NCBI GenBank assembly: GCA_900765125.1
Contig: CAAFQL010000222.1
Span: forward strand, 1-26,723
DNA: 26,723 nt
Source: Oscillospiraceae bacterium
GTDB lineage: Bacteria > Bacillota > Clostridia > Oscillospirales > Ruminococcaceae
Reading direction: 5' to 3'
Below the pieces are notes generated by a model. It did no database searches and was not told where the DNA came from. It worked only from the letters and a program-made list of their open reading frames with translations. This document shows positions 1-7,500 of the stretch, in pieces. The position numbers and the translations under genes are program-made. The first letter of the stretch is position 1, and the number at the start of each line of letters is the position of its first letter.

Positions 1-342
1 ACCACGATCCTTAATACAGGAATAAGTGTCTTGCGTAAATAAGGACACCCAAATAGGCTCCATGATATTCATTATAGCATGGTGTAATATTCGATCAGGA
101 AAATAGGGTAAACGGTAAATCAATCTCTCTTTGGGATCTTTTATAACGAATACCTCATACTTTGAATTTACAAAAGTCTTATTCTTTAAAGATTCGTGAA
201 GAGCCAGTATGTTAGCTTCTCTATTTCTATCATGCCGTTTCACTCCATAGGAGCGTAACTTTCCACGTCTGGCTTTCTCATCTGCCAGGCGTAGATTTTC
301 TAATGAAATAATCTGCTCATATAAATTACTAATTCTCTTCAT
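1..342 (-). CDS. DGR reverse transcriptase, N-terminal part (cut by window edge)
   Basis: This is an open frame of 114 codons from an ATG at 342 that runs off the left end of the window, so only the N-terminus is seen. The translation starts MKRISNLYEQIISLENL, continues through a basic stretch (around ADEKARRGKLRSYGVKRHDR) and ends in TYSCIKDRG. The N-terminal helices, a segment like RLPYFPDRILHHAIMNI and the CIKDRG motif are typical of the first RT blocks of DGR and group-II-like reverse transcriptases. The catalytic YxDD box would lie beyond the edge. In DGRs this enzyme copies the template repeat RNA with errors at adenines, and the cDNA replaces the variable repeat. The adjacent TR/VR pair on the same strand makes the assignment firm. 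No avd-like gene lies between this gene and the tail gene. Confidence 0.9.
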   Translation of the reverse strand, partial: MKRISNLYEQIISLENLRLADEKARRGKLRSYGVKRHDRNREANILALHESLKNKTFVNSKYEVFVIKDPKERLIYRLPYFPDRILHHAIMNIMEPIWVSLFTQDTYSCIKDRG

Positions 343-460
343 TTTCTTTGTTTTTCGTACTCGGAGCTTTCAGTTTCCCTACCAGCACCTTTTTGAGTTA
401 TGTTATCTTTTGCCTATTGGCAAGGTCGTTGCCTCGTTTATTGAGTTATTTTGAGAAAAC
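343..460 (-). other. Spacer between DGR template repeat and RT gene
   Basis: About 118 bases separate the template repeat from the RT start codon, with no gene of their own. They contain a small perfect hairpin at 410-423 (TTGCC, loop TATT, GGCAA). In the Bordetella phage DGR a spacer of similar length and place is part of the template RNA and is needed for primed cDNA synthesis. The same role is inferred here from position only. Confidence 0.5.
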
Positions 461-571
461 CATAGCTGAGAGCTGACATTCGCATTCGCATTCGAGGGGG
501 TGTTATTCGTATTCGCATAACCGAAGCCTGCATGATCGCCATTATTCGTATTACCGCTGAAAAGGACACCC
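461..571 (-). repeat. DGR template repeat (TR)
   Basis: This 111-base stretch aligns without gaps to 660-770 at an offset of 199. There are 18 differences, of which 17 lie at positions where the minus (coding) strand of this copy has A: 463, 467, 474, 479, 486, 492, 503, 504, 512, 513, 529, 533, 543, 545, 546, 551 and 558. The copy has about 29 such adenines. Many are in AAT asparagine codons when read in the frame of the tail gene, the usual DGR template design that gives many amino acids but no stop codons. The sequence can be read as an ORF in that frame, but it acts as template RNA rather than as a gene. Confidence 0.95.
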
Positions 572-640
572 ACCAGCAACCAACCTATTTTATTCATTTG
601 TTTATTAATTACTTATGTTTTGCAGTCAAGCCCGACCGCT

Positions 641-2065
641 TCACGCTTTAGGGATAAAACAAAGCCGAGAGCCGACACTCGCATACGCATACGAGGGGGT
701 GCCATTCGTACGCGCATACCCGAAGCCCGCAAGATCGCCATGAGCCGTACTACCGCCGAAAAGGACACCCTGCATACGATTCTCATTCTTATAGGTATAG
801 TAGTAATCACACCAGTAAGTAGTGGAGCTACCACCAACAACACAAGGAATAAGATCGCCATACTCACCAAAGATCATCTCCTTAGCATAAGCCTCAGTAC
901 GTGCCGCCAGACCTCTGAATGTATAGCCGTTATAGTTACTATCATTGTAGTTCGCTGGATCCGTAGCTACATAGACTTTGCTTGTGCCTCCATTGGCATC
1001 CGTTTTAACCTCCATGTTCATCCCGTCCGTCCACTTCCATACGTGCCCAAAGGGATTTTCAATACCACGATAACGGTTAGCTGTAAATGTTTTCAGAGTG
1101 CTACCATCCGCATTAAGCAAGCTATAAGCGACCTCTCCAGATCCATTACCTAACTCATCAGTCGTACCACAAGGAATAACAGGGTAATAGCCATTGAAAT
1201 TACTCCAGCTCGTACCATCCCAGGTAGTAACTCCATTACCCAGTCCACCCTGAGAATAACCGTTAGCATCCTTCTGAGCATTGAAAGCAGCCTGGCTATT
1301 CAGGTTTGCGTATTCAATGTAATAAAGCCATGCCAGGGTAATATAGGCGTTATAATCCATACAGTTCCATTCTGTAGTACCACGCTTCCGAGCAGCAGTA
1401 CGGAAAGAAGTTCTCGACATATTAGTAGCTGGCTTACCCAACTGAGATTTAGGCAAAGCATCCCAATCCGCTTGATTAGCACCTCCTCTATAATCGGCTG
1501 CTGTGTTAGCTACAGAAGCCAACTTGCCAGTGCTTCTTTCTACGGTTGCCTCATAAGCTGAGATATAGCATTTGTTCACGAAGGAATAGCCTGGTAACGG
1601 GTATTCACTGATCCGAACGCCTCTCTTATTGCCATTGGTATAAAATCTTCTCCAGTGGGCTGGGATCTCAACCATTACCATACCGTTAGATCCGTCCAGT
1701 TGATGAGCTTTCCAGTTGGTAGGATTCAGGTACTCTACAACCGTACCAGCATCCGATAACAAACAGCCTCTCATCTTACTCTGGATCGGTAATGTTTTAT
1801 GCAGTGTAACATTACCCGTTCTGGTAAGCACTGGAGAGGAAACGGTAACGTCCAGCTCCACGCCATAACTACACTGATCCTCTGCATAAGGAAGCATAGC
1901 AGCCAGACCAGCCTGTTTTGATTCTCCAGTCTTATCCAATACCTCAGTGATAAAATCGAATGGGTTTGAGCCATCCGCTACAGGAAGCTCATTCAATCTC
2001 TTCCCGTTGTTGAAAGCAGTAATAATCTGCTTTACTTTAGCTTCTTCATCTGCTGTAAGTGCCAT
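641..2065 (-). CDS. DGR target: variable tail-tip receptor-binding protein, C-type-lectin fold
   Basis: This 474-residue protein is encoded last in the tail operon, which fits a tail-tip or fibre-tip receptor-binding protein. The N-terminal 90 residues look like a virion anchor. The C-terminal half has the pattern of C-type-lectin/formylglycine-enzyme-like DGR targets, including ENPFGHVWKWTDGMN and, near the end, GVLFGGSTAHGDLAGFGYAR. The last 40 or so residues are the variable repeat. The variable residues (G, S, A, H, L, R, G, Y, Y, S, G, R) would cluster on the ligand-binding face, as in Mtd of Bordetella phage. An ATG start lies at 2065 with a 36-base gap to the preceding gene. The C-type-lectin fold is inferred from pattern and context; the DGR target status is directly supported by the repeats. 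Confidence 0.9.
   Translation of the reverse strand: MALTADEEAKVKQIITAFNNGKRLNELPVADGSNPFDFITEVLDKTGESKQAGLAAMLPYAEDQCSYGVELDVTVSSPVLTRTGNVTLHKTLPIQSKMRGCLLSDAGTVVEYLNPTNWKAHQLDGSNGMVMVEIPAHWRRFYTNGNKRGVRISEYPLPGYSFVNKCYISAYEATVERSTGKLASVANTAADYRGGANQADWDALPKSQLGKPATNMSRTSFRTAARKRGTTEWNCMDYNAYITLAWLYYIEYANLNSQAAFNAQKDANGYSQGGLGNGVTTWDGTSWSNFNGYYPVIPCGTTDELGNGSGEVAYSLLNADGSTLKTFTANRYRGIENPFGHVWKWTDGMNMEVKTDANGGTSKVYVATDPANYNDSNYNGYTFRGLAARTEAYAKEMIFGEYGDLIPCVVGGSSTTYWCDYYYTYKNENRMQGVLFGGSTAHGDLAGFGYARTNGTPSYAYASVGSRLCFIPKA
660..770 (-). repeat. DGR variable repeat (VR) in the tail gene
   Basis: This is the diversified copy of the template repeat, inside the last codons of the gene at 641-2065. 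Compared with the template, encoded changes are S to G, N to S, N to A, N to H, H to L, N to R, N to G, N to Y (twice), N to S, S to G and Q to R, plus silent changes. Homology decays toward the gene's stop codon: just past the repeat edge, template 460 and variable 659 differ (TGG against TGT on the coding strand). This is expected where the initiation-of-mutagenic-homing sequence differs between the two copies. Confidence 0.95.
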
Positions 2066-2101
2066 AATAACAATTTTTTAATAGTTCAACATTCATTTTT
2101 A

Positions 2102-2863
2102 CTAAGTTAATTTGATACCACCAGATCCAGAGAACCGAATACCTCTACCAGAAGTAAATCTCATTCCAGGCTCCTCTACATTGATCTGAATCGTTTGGTA
2201 TAATGCTGTATTTTCGGTTGGGATAACATGAACTTTGCTCATGCCTACCTGTTTGATCGTAAAGGAGCCATCTGGCGAAACTGTAATAGCCCGATCATCA
2301 CCCAGGAAAAGTACATTCCTACCAGTGTTTACAGGAAGCAGTTCAAACTGTATCTTAAGAGTTTGGGTGTTCCTCATTGTAACCTTTTTAGGGTATGTAA
2401 GGAGCATGGAAGTAGGAACCAGCTTATATTTTGAAACCAGAGTATCTTCCAGATCTTCCAACCTGGTTATAACTACCCTTGCATCTCCAGTAGCTACATT
2501 TGCTTTACTTGCTGCTGCATCAGCTAAACCAGCTTTCTCTGCTGCTTCGTTGGCTTTAGCATTGGCGTTATTCGTTGCTGTAACAGCGTTCCCTGCTGCT
2601 GAATCTGCTGCTCCAGCCTTTTGATTAGCCAAATTAGCAGCATCGTTAGCGTTTTTGGCTGCTGCTGTAGCCTGAGTGCCACGTGCGATACATTTCCACC
2701 AGGTAGTATCTGTTAATGCGATCCCTTTGCAACCATCTTTTACACAGAGGTAGCAACTATCTTCTGTTACTACAAAATCAAATGTATTATATGTGGCTGC
2801 TGCTGAATAAGTACCCTTATCAACAAAAGCAACCTTGCCTAATATCAATTTTCCTTCTGCCAT
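2102..2863 (-). CDS. Coiled-coil tail fibre or baseplate protein
   Basis: The protein has 253 residues in three parts. An N-terminal part (about 1-65) contains GTYSAAATYNTFDFVV and CKGIALTDTTWWKC, resembling small carbohydrate-binding or fibre-attachment modules. An Ala/Asn-rich coiled coil (about 70-130) has repeated NANAKANEAAEKA-like units. A C-terminal beta-rich domain (about 150-253) resembles a bacterial Ig-like domain and ends in a Gly/Ser-rich tail. It lies between the similar coiled-coil protein upstream and the DGR-varied protein downstream, so it is probably part of the same fibre. No specific family was recognised. Confidence 0.65.
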   Translation of the reverse strand: MAEGKLILGKVAFVDKGTYSAAATYNTFDFVVTEDSCYLCVKDGCKGIALTDTTWWKCIARGTQATAAAKNANDAANLANQKAGAADSAAGNAVTATNNANAKANEAAEKAGLADAAASKANVATGDARVVITRLEDLEDTLVSKYKLVPTSMLLTYPKKVTMRNTQTLKIQFELLPVNTGRNVLFLGDDRAITVSPDGSFTIKQVGMSKVHVIPTENTALYQTIQINVEEPGMRFTSGRGIRFSGSGGIKLT

Positions 2864-2864
2864 A

Positions 2865-3602
2865 TTATTTTGGATTAAAAGTTAAATTTCCGTCTTTATC
2901 AATAGCGAACATATCAGCAGCTACCTCATCCTGATAGTACATTTCAAGTTCCATCGTTTCAGGTTTGATAGAGAAAACAGGATAAAGAACACCTCCCTTT
3001 GCAAGAATGCCAGTATCTTCATACGCTTGCTTAGCTTCATTCCACTTGTACCAGTTGCCATTTTCTCCCATTTTGGGTGGATTATCAGCGTGCTGCTTAG
3101 CTCTATCAGCCTGAGTATTTGCGTTAAGAGTAGCTTTATTGGCATTCTCTGTAGCTTTGTTGGCATTACCAGTGGCGGTATTGGCATTACCTGTAGCAGT
3201 AATAGCATCCTGTTTGATCTTATCCAGCCCTACACGTGCATTATCAGCATTTTCAGCAGCCTTGTTAGCTTTGTTTGTAGCATCATTGGCATTACCAGTA
3301 GCAATACCTGACAACCTGGTAGCTTCATTAGCAGCAGCAGTAGCTTTGTTTGCATTTCCAGTAGCAGTATTAGCGTTGCTGGTAGCGGTATTGGCATTAC
3401 CAGTAGCGGTAATAGCGTTCTTAGTTGCAGTGATCGCTTCCTGGGTTACTTTCAGCATATTTTCATAGGCTGTCTGTATTACTCCCAGGCTTACTTTCAC
3501 GCTTGTTTGCACACCATTTATCAACTTTACGCCAATGGTATAAAGCCCTGTTAAACTATCTGCCAGCGTTAATTCGCTGATTTTCTTTTTCTTAATTGGC
3601 AT
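2865..3602 (-). CDS. Heptad-repeat tail fibre protein
   Basis: The protein has 245 residues. After about 45 ordinary residues comes a long Ala/Asn/Thr-rich stretch (about 55-180) built from seven-residue units such as NANTATG and NANKATE, the pattern of a trimeric coiled-coil phage fibre shaft. A C-terminal module follows, with GENGNWYKWNEAKQAYEDTG, a motif common at the ends of fibre shafts in Bacteroidales phages. The start overlaps the end of the preceding gene by 11 bases, so the two are probably translated together. The neighbouring distal tail gene and the DGR target support a role in the tail tip. Confidence 0.7.
   Translation of the reverse strand: MPIKKKKISELTLADSLTGLYTIGVKLINGVQTSVKVSLGVIQTAYENMLKVTQEAITATKNAITATGNANTATSNANTATGNANKATAAANEATRLSGIATGNANDATNKANKAAENADNARVGLDKIKQDAITATGNANTATGNANKATENANKATLNANTQADRAKQHADNPPKMGENGNWYKWNEAKQAYEDTGILAKGGVLYPVFSIKPETMELEMYYQDEVAADMFAIDKDGNLTFNPK
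3130..3430. repeat. Degenerate 21-base tandem repeats inside the fibre gene
   Basis: Units related to ttggcattaccagtagcgg recur many times, including close pairs near 3140-3200 and 3350-3420. Each 21-base unit encodes one seven-residue turn of the coiled-coil shaft of the gene at 2865-3602. The reading frame is kept throughout, so gain or loss of units would change shaft length without breaking the gene. Confidence 0.75.
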
Positions 3603-4560
3603 AATCTTTCAAGTCTATATAAAATTCACCATCCTCTGTAACTATCAATTCTCCACTCTCAGAAGCAAGCAAATACTCATCTCCACTGATCCTAAATACC
3701 GTAAATACCAAAGTAAGAGTAAAGGCACACCATATCTTTCCAGTCGGAGAAAACAGACTTACTTTGGAGCTTTTATAATAGCATGGGTATTCCTCATAAG
3801 TGTTATCCACAAAAAGAGATCTTTCAGCAGTTTGCACCTTTACGCCTTCCCCCTCATCAACTTCTACGACCTTTATAAGATCATGTAGAAAAGCTCTGTA
3901 GTTCCTCCAAAACTCAGTGAGATTATTAGCGATCAAACAGCAATTAAGAGTTACCTCTTTGGATTGATATGTTACATCCTTGCCATCGTAAATAGCACCG
4001 TTCTCTGTAATCAGGTTACGGAGCATATTCTTTTTTACTACTGGAGCTTTCAACACCTGAGCCTCGCTTCCTTCCAGAACACGAATGCCATACACTGAGA
4101 AATCAACACCATCTATCTCATATCCTTGTGTGGGAACGGTATTAGAGGAAGGAGATTGATAGGTATAGCCATTCATAGGGAAATCATCGGCAAATTTTAG
4201 CGTAAATGTTTTTGCTCCTATATACAATAAATTGCTTACCTCAGATACCAGCCTTAATTTGCAAGTGTATTGGATCTCTCTAAAGTCAAATGTATGGTAA
4301 GCACCATCCGAAAGGAGTGTAAATAAATCTCCTGTTTGATAATTCCCGATAGCAGCAAATTTTATCTCAAACTCTTTTAGGTCGAGTTTAGGATCTGATA
4401 GATCTACTTCTATACCATCATATTCCAACCAATCATTAGAGATCTCTGGAGCCTTAAGCGGTGGATATGCCAAAACTCCATTATAGCCTGTTTCTTGAAT
4501 GAAAACGCCATAATGAACAAAGGCATCCTTATTATCTATGTATAGCTTACCCTCTCTCAT
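3592..4560 (-). CDS. Probable distal tail protein
   Basis: The protein has 322 residues and lies directly downstream of the tape measure gene, where siphovirus-like phages encode the distal tail (Dit) or baseplate hub protein. It is beta-rich, with a region near residues 45-60 (YDGIEVDLSDPKLDLKEFEI) reminiscent of N-terminal Dit domains. The C-terminus ends in LLASESGELIVTEDGEFYI, a short repeat-like tail seen in Bacteroidales phage proteins. It starts 4 bases after the tape measure gene and overlaps the next gene by 11 bases. Assignment rests mainly on position and beta content. Confidence 0.6.
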   Translation of the reverse strand: MREGKLYIDNKDAFVHYGVFIQETGYNGVLAYPPLKAPEISNDWLEYDGIEVDLSDPKLDLKEFEIKFAAIGNYQTGDLFTLLSDGAYHTFDFREIQYTCKLRLVSEVSNLLYIGAKTFTLKFADDFPMNGYTYQSPSSNTVPTQGYEIDGVDFSVYGIRVLEGSEAQVLKAPVVKKNMLRNLITENGAIYDGKDVTYQSKEVTLNCCLIANNLTEFWRNYRAFLHDLIKVVEVDEGEGVKVQTAERSLFVDNTYEEYPCYYKSSKVSLFSPTGKIWCAFTLTLVFTVFRISGDEYLLASESGELIVTEDGEFYIDLKDYAN

Positions 4561-4564
4561 ATCC

Positions 4565-7500
4565 TTAGTTTTTTCTTAAAATCATACCCTTATTATTCAT
4601 GTTATCAATAGCTAACAGCATTTCTTTATTACTCTGCTTTATATCTTCCAAATGCGCTGTATTATCCCTGATACCAGTAAGGAGTTCAAGCATTTTACCA
4701 GCATTCGCTACAAGCAGCTTCATACTTTCACTAATGAGGTAGGTATGCCCTTGTATTGCCGTTGTACGTCCGTTCAACTCATCCACGCTTTCCTGGTTTA
4801 CAGATTCAATGCCTTTAGCGGAAACTTCACGATTAGTAGTTTCCCATAAGTTGAATCCCTGCTTATTGGCTTCCTCCTTCCATTGCTCCATCCACTGTTG
4901 GGCATTATTCATATCCGTACCGATACCTTGATAGAAAGAAGCGACTAAATCCCTGGCATCCTTAGCTATCTCCTCCTCACTCTTACCAGAGCCATATATC
5001 TTTTCCAGATCAGCCTGTAGCTTTTTAAACTTATCCGAAAAGAACAGGGAGTAGGCTATTTGCTTTCCGAGATCTTCCAAAACAGAGGATCCAGCTTCAC
5101 CAAATTTTTCCCAGGCATCTACACCATCATTCTCAATCGCATTCACTAAAGAATCCATAATGCTATCACCCAGGGATCCGAATGTGTTTTGTAGGTAATC
5201 CCTAAGTGCCTCTTGTGCTTCCTCAGCCTGTTCTTGTAAATCTATGAGGTTTTGCAACAGGTTTTTATTCTCATCGCTCATCGTTTGAGTGTCTATGATA
5301 GCCTGTGCCCTCTCTTTGTTCAGCTTGTTTTCACCATCTATAAGATCCGGGTAAACGTCCAAAACAGAAGTGTATATATCATGCTGCTTTTTCCAGAACC
5401 AGGCTCCAGTGGTGTAACTTCCCGTTTTTACCGTAACATTACTCAAAGCACCTACACCCTGGTTATATTCGTCCATCTGCTTTTTGTAACGTCCAGTAAT
5501 ATCACCAAACATCTTCTCAAACTTTGTCATTTGAGGTTTGTCCCCTTTCAGAGTTTCTTTATAATCCTCAATAGCCTGGCGATACACCTCTATGGATCTG
5601 GCTGCTTTGGCGATCTGATCCTCACCAAATATCGAAGTAGCCTCTTTCATTAAAAGATTTTGCTCCATTAACAAAAGGTTGTACTTACGTTGCATTTCCA
5701 GTTTGTTTTCAGCAATTTCTTTCAGTGCCTCCTGGTGTTCCTTCTCAGCCTTAGATGTCATTCCGAATAAGGTGGTTATTACAGAAATCGCTGCTCCTAC
5801 GACTGCAAGAATAACAGAGGCTCGTTCTACACCTTTGATAGCTTCCGCACCTGCTACAGACAACGCCTGAATACCTGAGATCATGGCGATAATACCACCA
5901 GCGATATTAGTAGCAGAGGATAACACTGTTTTAGTAATATCATCCAGACCGTCAAAGCTGGAAGTTATATCATTTACAGTGTCCTGAACCTCATTCATTA
6001 CCTTTAGAGTATCACCCCATTTCTTTTTTGATTTTTCAGCAGAAGAGGTACTGGCATCTTTAGCCTCAGCTACTTCTACCTTTTTCTCCAAAGTTTTGAT
6101 CTTAGCCCTGAGAACAGCTTTCTCCTTTTCATTCAGCTTACTACCATCTTTATCAAGTGAAGCCCTGGCTGTTTCTAAAGCAGATTTTAGCTGTTTAAGC
6201 CCTAAACTGGCAATTCTATCTACCCATACAGAGAATGATGCTTCACGAGAAGCTATTTCCTGATCCAAAGTATCAAGCGCATCTTTTTTATCTTTCTCAG
6301 CCTGGCTTATATTATCTTCCGAGAAAACAGGATCCTTACCCTCTTTTTTTGCCTTCTCATTAGCAGCCTTCATCGCATCAATATCCTTCTGGTACTTCTC
6401 TTCGATAGCCTTACGTTTATCCGCATAGGTTTGATACTGCTTTAGCATCTCCTCTATTGTATTCTGGTTATTGAATGCCAACTTTTTACCAGCAAGCTCC
6501 TCCATTTCCTTGTATTTCTTCTTATCATCATCCGATAATTCAGTAGTGGTAGGAGTGAATTTACCTTTCTTGCCTTTGGACTCCCATACGGTTTTTTCCC
6601 AATCCTGGATCTTGTTTAGCTTATCCTCCTGTTGCCTTCTAAGCTGTTCCATTTCTTGCTCATAATTGAGCTGGTTTTGATCCATTGTCTTAGAAAAGCC
6701 ATCCTTATCCAGATTGATTTTAGCCTGGCGAATGGCAAACTCCATATCTTTCTCTATACGAATCTTTTCCTGAGCATCCTTTTTAATTTCATCCGAGTAA
6801 TCTTTCTTCTCTTTGGTGGATTTAGTGGAAGGAAGCAATTTACTAAGTGAATCTATACGGCTCTGGTAATTATTATACTCAGAGCTACCCTTTACAGTTT
6901 CTTTCTGATCTTTTTTAAGTTTGGCTACACGCTCTTCTACCTCACGAATAATCTTTAGATCTTTCTCCTCCTCCAATATCCTTTTTTTAAGGTTGGTAAC
7001 ATAGGCACTCTGGCTATCTACGTTATCTTTGATAACAGTATTCCCATCTTTGGTTAAACCGTTATTCTTATCTACTGCTGTATTGTAAGCATCCAGGGTA
7101 GCTTTGGCTTTTACCAGTTCGGCATCCAATTCAGAGAGAGAAGCCTTTTGCATATCAAAAGCCTCTGCTTCCTTCTTACCATCATCTTTACCAGGTAGAT
7201 TTTCTCCAAAGCGTTTCTGGGCTTCCTCCATAACCTTATTAAAGATACCACGAGCCTTAAACACCTTGTTTATTTCTTCCTGTAAATCATTAGCCGTATA
7301 AGTCATGGCTCCTATACCAGTCATAGGATCACCAGGAAGATATTTTGTTTCATCAAATTGCTTAACAATATCCTGAATCTCCTGAGTAATCTCACCTTTA
7401 CCCTCCAGAACAGGTTTGATTTTCCAATAGTAAGTTTCAGCGAGATCTACGCCATCCTTATCCTTCTTGCCTTTAAATTTGTCCTTAAGAAGCTCCTCTA

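Noticed and set aside
403..597. Minus-strand 64-codon frame starting MNKIGWLLVGVLF
   Set aside because: It is the DGR template repeat read in the frame of the tail gene. The coding pattern comes from its role as template, and no gene needs to be assumed.
641..660. DGR-type hairpin directly after the variable repeat
   Set aside because: Only a 4-base stem (AAGC / GCTT) was found downstream on the coding strand, too weak to claim the cruciform seen in some DGRs.
620..1153. Plus-strand 177-codon frame opposite the tail gene
   Set aside because: It lies entirely antisense to the well-supported DGR target gene and has an odd, Ile/Arg-rich composition typical of a shadow frame.
3130..3430. CRISPR-like spaced repeats
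   Set aside because: The repeats are contiguous 21-base units that keep an open frame and encode heptads; there are no unique spacers of constant length and no cas genes.
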